Shown: one piece after another, positions 1-9,533 of the stretch
Layout of the letters: every line of letters starts with the position of its first letter
Numbering within the stretch: the stretch's first letter is position 1
Source of the DNA: Sulfurimonas sp. CG01_land_8_20_14_3_00_36_23
GTDB taxonomy: Bacteria; Campylobacterota; Campylobacteria; Campylobacterales; Sulfurimonadaceae
Assembly (NCBI GenBank): GCA_002781365.1
Contig: PETN01000010.1
Coordinates: 77,556 to 116,996, forward strand
Direction: 5' to 3'
Length of the DNA stretch: 39,441 nucleotides
Notes under the pieces: model-generated
What the model was told of the DNA's origin: nothing
The model's database searches: none
What the model saw: only the letters and a program-made list of their open reading frames with translations
Made by a program: the position numbers and the translations under genes

Positions 1-133
1 CGAAGGTATCCTCTACGCTTTTTATAACTCTGTTTTTATTGCACAACTCTATATAGACAACGCTTTTTGAACGGAAAACCACTATATTAACAAAGACTTT
101 AAGATAGAGTCCTTCAAAAAGCTTACTTAACAC
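1..133 (-). CDS. Partial CDS, unidentified protein N-terminus (cut by left edge)
   Basis: On the minus strand an open frame begins with GTG at 133-131 and runs without a stop through the left edge, giving 44 complete codons. The GTG shares one base with the TAG stop of the upstream recombinase gene (TAGTG), a typical coupled arrangement, and GGAAATAA lies just upstream as a possible ribosome binding site. The translation begins M(V)LSKLFEGLYLKVFVNIV and continues with VVYIELC; it mixes charged and hydrophobic residues like a real protein. I do not recognise the family. Too short for most ORF finders, it would otherwise look like an empty end. Confidence 0.6.
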   Translation of the reverse strand, partial: MLSKLFEGLYLKVFVNIVVFRSKSVVYIELCNKNRVIKSVEDTF

Positions 134-1005
134 TACTTATTTCCGCCGCAAAGGGGATGTGCTTTGTTATAGTTTTGTTGTTTCAATGCACTGCCTAATT
201 TAGTATATATTTGTGTTGTCGCCATTGAAGAATGACCAAGCAACTCACTAACATCAGCAATAGGAGCACCGTTATTTAAAAGTGCTGTTGCATAAGAATG
301 GCGGAGTTGATGAGGAGAGACTTTAAGAGCCACTCGCTTAAACACTTTAGTAACGATATATCTTAAACTATTTTCGCTTAATTTTTCGCCATTTTTCTCA
401 AAAAGAAATACTTTAGGAAAGTTTAGCTCTAAATAGTGGTTTAATAATAGTTTTGTAGAATGTATAAGAGGAACGTCTCTCTGCTTATTCCCTTTACCCA
501 AAACTCTTATCCATCCTAAGGAGATATCTTCTAGTTTAAGTGCTGTGAGTTCTGAGATTCGTAGCCCTAAAGTATAGAGCAAAGTAACAACTAACTGCTC
601 TTGTAACTCTGCATATTTTAAAGCCTCGACAATATGTTTATGTTGTATTGGCTTGGGTAAAGTTTTTGCTACTTTTACACTCTCATCTGCTTTGAGGTGA
701 ACAGGTATATTTTCATCATTTAAATAGTTAACAAAAGAGCGAATTGCAGAGAGTTTTTTTGAGATTGTTTTTGGATTAAGATGTGCTATTTTTATACGAT
801 ATGGCATTATGTTAAGAATATAAGCCTCATCTTCTCGCACTATATCCACATATAAAAATGCCTCTCTCAGAACATCGTCATAACTTTTGATCGTCAAATC
901 TGAATAACCTCTGAGATTCTCCAGAGAGAGGAGAAACTCACTCTTATACTTATCTATTGACTTTTGCAAGAAGTTTCTCAAAACCATCATTATACTTTGC
1001 TGCAT
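133..1005 (-). CDS. Tyrosine recombinase/integrase (Xer-like)
   Basis: A 290-residue tyrosine recombinase that would cut and rejoin DNA through a 3'-phosphotyrosine intermediate. The full catalytic set is visible: Arg149 in GLRISELT, Lys171 in GKGNKQR, His232 and Arg235 in HQLRHSYAT, His258 in LLGHSS and nucleophile Tyr267 in IYTKL. Residues about 15-105 form the SAM-like core-binding domain. The length matches XerC/XerD; as far as I recall, the single XerH of Helicobacter and Campylobacter is about 350-360 residues, so this may be a second recombinase or the lineage's Xer. The start is uncertain: Met1 overlaps the upstream gene by 56 bases and has no clear ribosome binding site, and Met6 or Met7 are alternatives. 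No flanking attachment site was recognised. It overlaps genes on both sides, so it behaves as an operon member rather than a mobile-element integrase. Confidence 0.88.
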   Translation of the reverse strand: MQQSIMMVLRNFLQKSIDKYKSEFLLSLENLRGYSDLTIKSYDDVLREAFLYVDIVREDEAYILNIMPYRIKIAHLNPKTISKKLSAIRSFVNYLNDENIPVHLKADESVKVAKTLPKPIQHKHIVEALKYAELQEQLVVTLLYTLGLRISELTALKLEDISLGWIRVLGKGNKQRDVPLIHSTKLLLNHYLELNFPKVFLFEKNGEKLSENSLRYIVTKVFKRVALKVSPHQLRHSYATALLNNGAPIADVSELLGHSSMATTQIYTKLGSALKQQNYNKAHPLCGGNK

Positions 1006-1405
1006 CTTCTACTAAAGTAGTATCTGTCACTACACTTGGTGCCAATTTAACATAAGCACTCATCATAATCTGGCATATTAATCTTATCTTTGCTTTATCG
1101 GCTTCTAAGATAGCATCATGATTTGCTATCTCATTTATAGTTATCATATATTTTTTAGCATCCGATATATAAGCAGTATATTTTAAAGAGGTTATGGATT
1201 GCGCCATAATTGTAGATGCCATTCGGTTATATATATCTATAGAAAAGGCCTCTTTAGCTAAATCCAAGGCCTCTTTATAGTCACCAATTTCATAATAATA
1301 CTTCGCTCTAATAGATTTTTCATACGATGGATTACTTAAAAAATAGATGCCCATAATTAGAAGCCAAAAGATTGCGACCATTGGAATAAAAAATTTATTT
1401 TTCAT
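950..1405 (-). CDS. Small membrane-anchored TPR-like protein, unknown function
   Basis: 151 residues. Residues about 5-25 form one hydrophobic segment (PMVAIFWLLIMGIYFL) that would anchor the protein in the inner membrane. It is followed by a predicted all-helical stretch with a pattern like tetratricopeptide repeats (YYYEIGDYKEALDLAKEAFSI). I do not recognise a named family. The gene overlaps the end of the acyltransferase gene by 11 bases and its own 3' end overlaps the recombinase start by 56 bases, so it is co-transcribed with both. A scaffolding or protein-interaction role is the most one can infer from the repeat-like helices. Confidence 0.72.
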   Translation of the reverse strand: MKNKFFIPMVAIFWLLIMGIYFLSNPSYEKSIRAKYYYEIGDYKEALDLAKEAFSIDIYNRMASTIMAQSITSLKYTAYISDAKKYMITINEIANHDAILEADKAKIRLICQIMMSAYVKLAPSVVTDTTLVEDAAKYNDGFEKLLAKVNR

Positions 1406-2027
1406 GTTTTAACAAGCCCTCTCTTATATTGGATTTCGCCTCGTTTAAACTCATCTCACTTACATCTATCAAATCACTTATGTAGTATGTTATTGTACCA
1501 AAAGGTTTTGGTATAACAAATCCATCCCAACTTTTCAACTGCCAAAACTTAGAAGCTTTTATCTCAACGAGCACAATATTGACCTTTGCTTTTTGTGCCA
1601 TCACGACAATACCATCTGCCACCTCATGTCGAGGACCTTTTGGACCATCTGGTGTTATTCCTAAATCATACCCATTTTTTATCTCTTTTATGGAAGCTAT
1701 TAAAGCTTTTGTTCCACCTCGGCTACTTGAGCCTCGAATGGTTTCAAACTTAAAAAAGTTTAAAGTTTTGGCGATTAAATTTCCATCAAAATGTTCTGAA
1801 ATGAGGAGTTTAACATGGGGGGGTTTTCTATATTTTGTATAAGCATAAGGAATCATAAGCAGTTCACCATGCCAACAAGCCATGATGAAATTTTTTTCCC
1901 CTAAACTAGAGGGTGCGTGAAATTTTTTTTTATTTGTTAAATAGAGAAAGCGAATCAAGAGTGAGCCTAAAAAAGGCACAATCATAATAGCTAAAGAGCG
2001 TAAAATCTTTTTAAGCAACAATCTCAC
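1395..2027 (-). CDS. DUF374 lysophospholipid acyltransferase-like protein
   Basis: 210 residues matching the DUF374 branch of the lysophospholipid acyltransferase superfamily, inner-membrane enzymes thought to move acyl chains onto lipid or lipid A-type acceptors. Recognisable blocks are [27 protein letters not shown], the [12 protein letters not shown] glycine/serine block and the family hallmark [17 protein letters not shown]. An N-terminal hydrophobic segment (residues about 9-28) fits membrane attachment. The annotated start is GTG at 2027, overlapping the miaB stop by 17 bases; no strong ribosome binding site precedes it and a TTG a few codons later is possible. In Helicobacter pylori, as I recall, the same trio (HP0268-like, miaB, DUF374) is adjacent. 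Substrate unknown. Confidence 0.85.
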   Translation of the reverse strand: MRLLLKKILRSLAIMIVPFLGSLLIRFLYLTNKKKFHAPSSLGEKNFIMACWHGELLMIPYAYTKYRKPPHVKLLISEHFDGNLIAKTLNFFKFETIRGSSSRGGTKALIASIKEIKNGYDLGITPDGPKGPRHEVADGIVVMAQKAKVNIVLVEIKASKFWQLKSWDGFVIPKPFGTITYYISDLIDVSEMSLNEAKSNIREGLLKHEK

Positions 2028-3312
2028 CAGTTAAAATAGTTCGACCAATCTCAGTTATCTTTACATCTCTAAATTGACCTAGAAGTTCTTCGGAGCCTTT
2101 AACTCTTATAACAATATTATTATCACTTCTTCCAGCGATGTAATTATCTCTGTTGAGCTCTTCAAAATAGACATTATAAACATTACCAAGGTAAGAGCTA
2201 TGTTTTTCATCTATGATTTCATTGTTAAGTGACTGAAGTTGTGTGAGTCTCTGCGAAGCCACATCTTCATCTACTATATTTGTAAAGTGTTCTGCTTCAG
2301 TCTCAGGACGAGGCGAATACTTAAAAGAAAAAATCTGGTCAAATTTTACTTTTCTTAAGACGTCAAGCGTATCTTCAAAATCTTCATCACTCTCACCTGG
2401 GAATGCGACAATAATATCTGTACTAATTGTTGCTTCTGGTGCGATACTCTTTAACTTTTCAACACGATTTAAGAACCACTCTTTTGTGTAGCCTCTTTTC
2501 ATATCTTTTAAAACTTTTGTTGAACCGCTTTGTAGTGGCATGTGCATTGATTTACAGATTTTAGGGTTAGAAGCGAACTCTTCTATAAACTCATCATCCA
2601 TATGAAATGGATGCGGGGAAGTGAAGCGAATTCTTTGTAGTTTCTCGATTTTACTTAATCTTCTTAGAAGTTCTGTAAAATTTACTTTTTCATGTTCTGC
2701 TGAAAATCTACGCCCATAATTGTTCACATTTTGACCCAAAAGAAATATCTCTTTCGCCCCTGAATCCACAAGACGACTTGCCTCTTTTAAAATTAAATCA
2801 AGTGGAATAGAGACTTCATCGCCTCTCGTTTTAGGAACGATACAAAATGTGCAGGATTTATCACAGCCAATAGAGATATTTATAAAACCCTTGTAAGGAG
2901 AGGAGCGAAAATCTTTAAAAGCAAATGCACTCTCATCATAATTTATATCTACCTCAACAGCCTTGTCTTTATAAAGCACTTGCGTAATTTTAGAAACATT
3001 TCGAGCACCAAGAACAAAGCTCACATAAGGAGCGCGCTTTAATATCTCTTCACCCAAATGTGAAGCGGTACATCCGCAGACACCTATTTTAGCACTCGGT
3101 TTTTTCTTTTTATTAAATCCACCAAGCTCTGAAAAGAGCTTATGAACTGGTTTTTCTCTTACAGAACAAGTATTTATTAAAATAAGGTCAGCTTTTGTAA
3201 AATCATCTATTACTTCATAATTTTCTTTCTCTGTTAGCTCCGCAATCATATGCTCACTATCACGAGAGTTCATAGCACAACCTAAGGTCTCAATAAATAA
3301 CTTTTGCTTCAT
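2011..3312 (-). CDS. miaB: tRNA-2-methylthio-N6-isopentenyladenosine synthase MiaB
   Basis: A radical-SAM methylthiotransferase of 433 residues that adds a methylthio group to i6A37 of tRNAs reading UNN codons. The N-terminal UPF0004 domain supplies cluster cysteines at residue 12 ([12 protein letters not shown]), 49 ([10 protein letters not shown]) and about 81 (GVCGCTASH). The radical-SAM cluster is [16 protein letters not shown] near residue 150, the order expected for the two [4Fe-4S] clusters. A C-terminal TRAM domain covers about residues 370-433. Motifs MPLQSGS and [12 protein letters not shown] are typical of MiaB rather than RimO or MtaB. It lies six bases downstream of the HP0268-like gene and overlaps the acyltransferase gene by 17 bases, so the block is one operon. 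Confidence 0.97.
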   Translation of the reverse strand: MKQKLFIETLGCAMNSRDSEHMIAELTEKENYEVIDDFTKADLILINTCSVREKPVHKLFSELGGFNKKKKPSAKIGVCGCTASHLGEEILKRAPYVSFVLGARNVSKITQVLYKDKAVEVDINYDESAFAFKDFRSSPYKGFINISIGCDKSCTFCIVPKTRGDEVSIPLDLILKEASRLVDSGAKEIFLLGQNVNNYGRRFSAEHEKVNFTELLRRLSKIEKLQRIRFTSPHPFHMDDEFIEEFASNPKICKSMHMPLQSGSTKVLKDMKRGYTKEWFLNRVEKLKSIAPEATISTDIIVAFPGESDEDFEDTLDVLRKVKFDQIFSFKYSPRPETEAEHFTNIVDEDVASQRLTQLQSLNNEIIDEKHSSYLGNVYNVYFEELNRDNYIAGRSDNNIVIRVKGSEELLGQFRDVKITEIGRTILTGEIVA

Positions 3313-3318
3313 CTACGA

Positions 3319-3564
3319 TTATCTTAAAATGTGAACTTGGTACATATACTCATTATCTGCAAGACCATACTTTACTTCACTCATATAAAAACTTTTGCCT
3401 TTTGCTTCAAAATAGTCTTGAAGTTCTAACAAATCTTTATGTGAATTTTCTCTGTCAAAATAAAAAATTACACTATCTTCTTTCTCAACAGTAGCCTCAA
3501 TTTTAGCTAACTCAACTTTTTTTGGTTTTGAACTGATATCAGTTCTTGCGAATTTTAAATCCAT
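3319..3564 (-). CDS. HP0268-like small protein (putative nuclease)
   Basis: An 81-residue protein immediately upstream of miaB. Its size, its mix of beta and alpha character (VIFYFDRENSHKDLLELQDYFEAKGKSFYMSEVKYG) and its position next to miaB and a DUF374 gene suggest the Helicobacter HP0268 family, described as a small Smr-fold protein with nicking-nuclease and RNase activity. Assignment rests mainly on gene order and general resemblance; I cannot confirm active-site residues. The start is supported by GGAGAT nine bases before ATG and by a minus-strand -10 (TATAAT) at 3603-3608. It is divergent from nusA. Confidence 0.65.
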   Translation of the reverse strand: MDLKFARTDISSKPKKVELAKIEATVEKEDSVIFYFDRENSHKDLLELQDYFEAKGKSFYMSEVKYGLADNEYMYQVHILR

Positions 3565-3658
3565 ATTATCTCCGTTACTTTTTTATCTCTTAGAATTATT
3601 GCATTATATATAAACTCTACTAAAAAGTGCATTAAAGCTGATTTTAGTAGAATTTTGC

Positions 3659-3664
3659 TACAAT
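3659..3664 (+). promoter_or_regulatory. Probable nusA promoter -10
   Basis: TTTTGCTACAAT ends in a -10 hexamer (TACAAT) preceded by an extended -10 and AT-rich DNA, the usual housekeeping promoter form in Campylobacterota. It would start transcription near 3671, leaving a leader of about 70 bases before nusA. A minus-strand TATAAT at 3603-3608 would serve the divergent HP0268-miaB operon. Confidence 0.55.
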
Positions 3665-3739
3665 GTCGCCACATCATAAGAAATCCCCCAATTACAATTA
3701 TTTTATTTTTTATGAAACGACTCTCACGCAGGAATATTT

Positions 3740-4876
3740 ATGGAAAAAATTCTAGATATAGTTGACGCAATAGCACATGAAAAAGGGCTCAAGCCTGAAC
3801 AGATAAAACAAGCATTAAAAACAGCTTTTGTGCAAACAGCAAAACGAGTAATAAATAATAAATTTGCTTTTGAAGCTAATATAGACACAGATACGAAAAC
3901 TATGATTATTGTTCAAACAATTACAGTCGTCGCAGATGACAATGAGATACTTAAAGATGAAGAGAGAGCGCCTGCTTTTATATCTATCAGTGATGCGAGA
4001 GAGTATGATGATCAAGTAGAGCTTGAAGACCAACTGCAAATAGAACATAAACTAGAAGATTATGGTAGAACAGCGGCTGCTTCACTGCACAGAGAGATTG
4101 AATATCATATCCAGAGATTAGTTGAAGATGATATTTTCAATAAATATAAATCAAAAGTGGGAAGCTTAATCTCAGGTCGTGTAACAAGAGTGGATGATGC
4201 CAATACAACCTATGTTGAAGTAGATGAAATCCGTGCTATTTTACCAATGAAAAGCCGTATTAAAGGTGAATATTTTAAAGTTGGCGACCATATTAAAGCC
4301 GTTGTAAGACGTGTGAACATGGATAAAGAGCAAGGAATTCAAATTGAACTCTCTCGTACAAGTCCAAAATTTTTAGAAGAGCTTTTATCTCTAGAGGTAC
4401 CTGAGATTTCTGATGGAACGGTCATCATAGAAAGATCTGCTCGTATCCCTGGAGAGAGAGCAAAAATTGCCCTTGTGAGCATGCACCCTCAAGTAGATGC
4501 TGTTGGAGCAACTGTTGGAGTAAAAGGTGTTCGTATAAATGCAGTAAGCAAAGAGTTAATCGGAGAAAATATTGACTGTATTGAATACACATCTATTCCT
4601 GAACTTTTTGTCTCTCGAACTATGAGTCCAGCAATTATCTCTCATGTGGAGATTATTAAAAATGAAGCTGGCGAAAATGAGAAGGCTATTGTTACACTTC
4701 CAAGTGACCAAAAATCCAAAGCAATTGGTAAAAGCGGAATCAATATTCGCTTAGCTTCTATGCTTACTGGCTTCAACATTGAACTCGTTGAAAATGATAC
4801 TGCATCAAATCAAGAGAGTGGTCAAATCGAAGAATCAAAAGAGAGTGTGGACGCGCTCAAGGCACTCTTTAGTTAA
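3740..4876 (+). CDS. nusA: Transcription termination/antitermination factor NusA
   Basis: 378 residues. NusA binds RNA polymerase and nascent RNA and modulates pausing, intrinsic termination and antitermination. The N-terminal polymerase-binding domain (about 1-130) is followed by an S1 domain (about 138-205, GSLISGRVTRVDDANTTYVEV) and two KH domains (about 230-350, with GVRINAVSKELIGENIDCIEY and IGKSGINIRLASMLTG). The tail after residue 355 is short and acidic; the extra C-terminal AR repeats of enterobacterial NusA are absent, as is usual outside gammaproteobacteria. AGGA precedes the ATG by a few bases. The gene stands alone on the plus strand and ends 16 bases before a perfect 30-bp palindrome likely to terminate it. 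Confidence 0.97.
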   Translation: MEKILDIVDAIAHEKGLKPEQIKQALKTAFVQTAKRVINNKFAFEANIDTDTKTMIIVQTITVVADDNEILKDEERAPAFISISDAREYDDQVELEDQLQIEHKLEDYGRTAAASLHREIEYHIQRLVEDDIFNKYKSKVGSLISGRVTRVDDANTTYVEVDEIRAILPMKSRIKGEYFKVGDHIKAVVRRVNMDKEQGIQIELSRTSPKFLEELLSLEVPEISDGTVIIERSARIPGERAKIALVSMHPQVDAVGATVGVKGVRINAVSKELIGENIDCIEYTSIPELFVSRTMSPAIISHVEIIKNEAGENEKAIVTLPSDQKSKAIGKSGINIRLASMLTGFNIELVENDTASNQESGQIEESKESVDALKALFS

Positions 4877-4892
4877 GTATTTACCTCACCTC

Positions 4893-4922
4893 TTTGGCAT
4901 GTGGAAATTTCCACATGCCAAA
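4893..4922. terminator. Perfect 30-bp palindrome made of two 13-mer repeats; bidirectional terminator candidate
   Basis: Two copies of TGGCATGTGGAAA (4895-4907 plus, 4908-4920 minus) abut head to head with matching flanks, so the 30 bases 4893-4922 equal their own reverse complement. It sits between the converging ends of nusA (4876) and the ABC permease (4927), the right place for a terminator of both. The palindrome has no spacer, so an RNA hairpin would use some central bases as loop; there is no long T tract in either direction. Confidence 0.75.
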
Positions 4923-4926
4923 CCTT

Positions 4927-5886
4927 CTACTCTCTTTTCATATAGGGATTTAACTTCATCAATAGCAAATCTGCAAGCATATTTCCTAAAAGCGTTAAAA
5001 ATGCCGTTATCATTAACGTGCCCATAATCACTGGATAATCACGGCTAAGTGCACTCATAAAAAAGAGTTGTCCCATCCCTTCAATCCCAAAAATAGACTC
5101 TAAAATTACACTTCCTCCAATCAATCCTGGAAGAGACAAACCTAGAAGCGTAATGATAGGAGGGAGTAAATTTGGCAAGATATAGTATCGAAGTAACTTT
5201 TTTTTATCTAAGCCACGAGATAAAGCGAAATAGTAATAATCACTTTTTAAAATCTCTAAAGTCAAAGAGCGAATGTAAATAATCATACTTCCAAGTCCTA
5301 CAAATATCATCACAGATATAGGAAGAACGAGATGCCACGACATATCTAGATAGTTTGAGATACCTGTTTTTGTTTCTATCGAGTGAAGTCCTGCAATAGG
5401 AAAAAGCTCTAAATAGAGACTAAAAAAGAGAATAAAAAGAAGTGCCAAATAAAAAGATGGCATAGAAAAGGAGATGAGTGAGATTTGACGAATAAGATAA
5501 TCCACTTTTTTTCCATAAGAGAGTGCCGCTTTTATTCCAAGATATAAAGAGAGTCCAAACACAGCGATAAGAGCTGTAATATTCATCACTAAGGTCACAG
5601 GGAGTCTCGTTAAAATCTCAGTACCCACATCTTGCCCACTCACAAAAGAGACACCAAAGTTCAGTGTTAGTATGTTTACTATCCAATCAAGGTATTGCTC
5701 AAACAAAGATTTGTCTAGCCCATAGATAGCTTTAAGTTGTTCTATCGCCTCTTTGGTCATATTTGGATTTAATTCACCTGCTCCAAAGAAACTGTTTGGT
5801 GCGGAATGTATTGCTAAAAATGAGATGATTGAAATTAAGAAAATCATGAGAGATAAATATAAAAGTTTATTAAGTAGTTTTGGCAT
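4927..5886 (-). CDS. ABC transporter permease, DppB/OppB type
   Basis: A 319-residue inner-membrane permease of the peptide/nickel ABC family (binding-protein-dependent type I). It has an N-terminal membrane segment (residues about 7-28), a periplasmic region with the family pattern LNPNMTKEAIEQLKAIYGLDKSLFEQYLDWI, and five more segments. The EAA-like coupling loop is visible as SRGLDKKKLLRYYILPNLLPPIITLLG. No partner permease, ATPase or binding protein lies beside it, so it is an orphan here; partners must be elsewhere. Ligand cannot be told from sequence. Its ATG falls inside a copy of the 13-mer repeat, and no Shine-Dalgarno sequence is evident upstream. Confidence 0.9.
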   Translation of the reverse strand: MPKLLNKLLYLSLMIFLISIISFLAIHSAPNSFFGAGELNPNMTKEAIEQLKAIYGLDKSLFEQYLDWIVNILTLNFGVSFVSGQDVGTEILTRLPVTLVMNITALIAVFGLSLYLGIKAALSYGKKVDYLIRQISLISFSMPSFYLALLFILFFSLYLELFPIAGLHSIETKTGISNYLDMSWHLVLPISVMIFVGLGSMIIYIRSLTLEILKSDYYYFALSRGLDKKKLLRYYILPNLLPPIITLLGLSLPGLIGGSVILESIFGIEGMGQLFFMSALSRDYPVIMGTLMITAFLTLLGNMLADLLLMKLNPYMKRE

Positions 5887-5893
5887 GTGGAAA
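5881..5893 (+). repeat. 13-mer repeat TGGCATGTGGAAA over a start codon
   Basis: A perfect copy with the fuller flank TTTTGGCATGTGGAAAT. The ATG of the minus-strand permease (5886-5884) lies inside it, so the repeat occupies the spot where a ribosome binding site would normally be. Confidence 0.9.
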
Positions 5894-5910
5894 TTATAGC
5901 CTAAATGGGT

Positions 5911-5945
5911 AAAAAAAAGCTCTCCAAAAAGGGAAAAGGAGAGCT
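5911..5945 (-). terminator. Intrinsic terminator of the TorF-like porin gene
   Basis: Read on the minus strand, AGCTCTCC (5945-5938) pairs with GGAGAGCT (5925-5918) around a 12-base loop and is followed at once by a run of T residues (complement of the A run 5911-5918). It begins 18 bases after the porin stop codon. Confidence 0.88.
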
Positions 5946-5962
5946 GGATATAAAATAATTTT

Positions 5963-6622
5963 TTAGAACTCTGTACTGATTGAAGCTACAAAGTTATTTT
6001 GGTCAGAGTCTGCTGCATCTGCTTGGAATCCAGTATAAGCTACTGATAAAGAAAATTTACCGTATGATCTAGATAATCCTGCTGAGTAGAAAGAACCATA
6101 AGTATCATAAGCACCATACGTTGCATCGAAAGTTACTTCTGCAGGTAAAGGAGCAGAAACACTTACTTCCCACTCATCTGTTGCATCTAACTGATTTGTT
6201 TTCATACCTAAAGAGTATTTAGCACCAAGAGAAACAACTCCTAAGTCATACCCTAAACCAAGGTAAGCTTCTGCAAAATTATCTCCTTCAGCTTCATTTG
6301 GATACATATATTCAATTGCACCAATATCATAGCTAAAAGCACCCATTTCAGCTGAATAACCAACATAAATATCTGCTTCCATTGACGTTGTTGATGTTGC
6401 TCCAAAATCTACATTTGAGCCCCAAACACCAGCATAAAAACCTTTATACCCTAAATCAAAGCCACCTTGAATTGCTGGGCTATCATTAGTTTGAGTCATA
6501 CCTCTCCATACATAATTACTCACTGCTGCTACATTTGCACTGATTGACAAGTCTGATGATTCTTCTGCGTGTACTAAAGTTACAGCTAAAGCTGCCGCTA
6601 AACTAAGTTTTAATAATTTCAT
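5963..6622 (-). CDS. TorF-like putative outer-membrane porin
   Basis: 219 residues. A Sec signal peptide (MKLLKLSLAAALAVTLVHA) is followed by alternating amphipathic beta strands and a C-terminal phenylalanine (VASISTEF), the signature recognised by the outer-membrane assembly machinery. The stretch SNYVWRGMTQTNDSPAIQGG with YKGFYAGVWGSNVDFG matches the gcw_chp/TorF family of short beta-barrel proteins. The transported compound is unknown. Ribosome site AAGGAT precedes the ATG, and a strong intrinsic terminator follows. It is separated from fabI by 144 bases and is probably monocistronic. Confidence 0.85.
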   Translation of the reverse strand: MKLLKLSLAAALAVTLVHAEESSDLSISANVAAVSNYVWRGMTQTNDSPAIQGGFDLGYKGFYAGVWGSNVDFGATSTTSMEADIYVGYSAEMGAFSYDIGAIEYMYPNEAEGDNFAEAYLGLGYDLGVVSLGAKYSLGMKTNQLDATDEWEVSVSAPLPAEVTFDATYGAYDTYGSFYSAGLSRSYGKFSLSVAYTGFQADAADSDQNNFVASISTEF

Positions 6623-6734
6623 TTTCTATCCTTCTTATTTTGATAAGAGAAGTATTACATATCTCAGAGAAGAATAGAGCAGATAGTTGATTAATTTTTA
6701 GGCAGTTAATGGTCTTTTTTTATTTAGTGTAGAT

Positions 6735-6759
6735 TTAGAAGAGCTAGGGGCTCTTCTAA
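6735..6759 (-). terminator. Hairpin after fabI, probable terminator
   Basis: TTAGAAGAGC and GCTCTTCTAA form a perfect 10-bp stem around a five-base loop, starting eight bases after the fabI stop. The downstream minus-strand sequence is AT-rich but lacks a clean T run, so efficiency is uncertain. Confidence 0.6.
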
Positions 6760-6766
6760 AGAGGGG

Positions 6767-8321
<1,555 letters not shown>

Positions 8322-8325
8322 CAGA

Positions 8326-9525
8326 CTACTCTTCTGTAGCTATGAGGGGTAGCACACCTGGTAAAACTTTACCTTCTAAAAGTTCAAGAGAAGCACCACC
8401 ACCAGTAGATATAAATGTCATCTCATCATCAAGCCCTATTCTCTGAACTAAATCTGCGGTGTCTCCACCTCCGACCACAGTGGTTGCATAACTATCTGCA
8501 ACGAAATGCGCTATTTTACTTGAACCACGAGCAAATTTATCCATCTCATAGACGCCCATCGGTCCATTCCATAAAACTGTTTGCACATCACTAAGTACTT
8601 CTCTATAAAGTCTCACAGTTGCTGGTCCAATATCTAAGCCCATCCAACCTTTTGGTATCTCTTGTGCTGAAACGAGTTTACTAATCGAATCTGCCGCAAA
8701 TTTTTCTGCTGCAACAACATCAATAGGGAGGTAAAATTTAACACCTAGTTTTTTCGCTTCATCCATAATATGTTGTGCATCTGCGAGTAAATCATCTTCA
8801 ACTAAGGAAGCTCCAACGTCATAACCCATCTGTTTTAAAAATGTAAATGCCATTCCTCCACCGATAAGGACTTTGTCCACCTGTGGAAGTAAGTTTATAA
8901 GAGCTTCTAATTTACCTGACACTTTTGAGCCGCCTACAATCGCGGCAAAGGGACGAACAGGATTTTTGATTAATTTTCCAAAAAATAGCATCTCTTTTTG
9001 AAGCAGGAAACCTGCTGCCTTGTGTTTTTCATCAAAAAAGTGAGTAATACCTTCAACAGAAGAGTGCGCACGATGACTCACACCAAAAGCGTCATTAATA
9101 TAAAACTCAGCCATAGAAGCTAACTTTTGTGATAAGTTCTTATCATTTTCTGTTTCACCCGCTTCAAAACGAAGATTTTCCAGAAGTAAAATTTGAGTCG
9201 GTTGAAGTGCTTTTGCTTTAGAAATAGCATCTTCACCTACTACATCTTTTGCTAAGACAATCTCTCTTTTTAAAATTTGGTGCAATCTTCTTGCTACTGG
9301 AGCGAGTGAATACTTTGTATTCACTTTTCCATCTGGACGACCTAAATGAGAAGCTAAAATAATTGCACAATTTTGGTCTATACAGTAGTTAATCGTTGCT
9401 ACGGCTGAGCGAATACGACGGTCATCAGAAATATTTTCAAACTCATCCATCGGAATGTTAAAATCACATCTAATAAATACTTTTTTGTTCTCTAAATCTA
9501 AATTTTTAATATTTAATAATTCCAC
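8326..9525 (-). CDS. pgk: Phosphoglycerate kinase (GTG start)
   Basis: 399 residues. Pgk transfers phosphate between 1,3-bisphosphoglycerate and ADP, running toward gluconeogenesis in autotrophs. Seen: [13 protein letters not shown] and the basic-patch [10 protein letters not shown] at the N-terminus, GGSKVSGKL in the hinge and the nucleotide-binding [10 protein letters not shown] with [15 protein letters not shown] near the C-terminus. The start must be GTG at 9525: an in-frame TAG lies two codons upstream, and the next ATG (residue 27) would remove the essential N-terminus. AGGA lies at normal spacing. The GTG falls in a near copy of the 13-mer repeat. Eight bases separate it from gap. Confidence 0.97.
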   Translation of the reverse strand: MELLNIKNLDLENKKVFIRCDFNIPMDEFENISDDRRIRSAVATINYCIDQNCAIILASHLGRPDGKVNTKYSLAPVARRLHQILKREIVLAKDVVGEDAISKAKALQPTQILLLENLRFEAGETENDKNLSQKLASMAEFYINDAFGVSHRAHSSVEGITHFFDEKHKAAGFLLQKEMLFFGKLIKNPVRPFAAIVGGSKVSGKLEALINLLPQVDKVLIGGGMAFTFLKQMGYDVGASLVEDDLLADAQHIMDEAKKLGVKFYLPIDVVAAEKFAADSISKLVSAQEIPKGWMGLDIGPATVRLYREVLSDVQTVLWNGPMGVYEMDKFARGSSKIAHFVADSYATTVVGGGDTADLVQRIGLDDEMTFISTGGGASLELLEGKVLPGVLPLIATEE

Positions 9526-9529
9526 ATGC
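9520..9529 (-). repeat. Near copy of the 13-mer repeat at the pgk start
   Basis: On the minus strand GCATGTGGAA matches ten consecutive bases of TGGCATGTGGAAA. The GTG inside it is the pgk start codon. Confidence 0.5.
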
Positions 9530-9533
9530 TATC

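Noticed and set aside
1-132. A dif or difH site next to the recombinase
   Set aside because: No recognisable 28-40 bp paired-arm site was found, and the stretch is explained as coding.
133-1005. Recombinase as integrase of a mobile element
   Set aside because: It overlaps housekeeping-like neighbours on both sides, and no attachment repeats, tRNA or phage genes are visible.
2537-2545. Short match TGGCATGTG in miaB
   Set aside because: Nine bases only; several such partial matches are expected in 39 kb.
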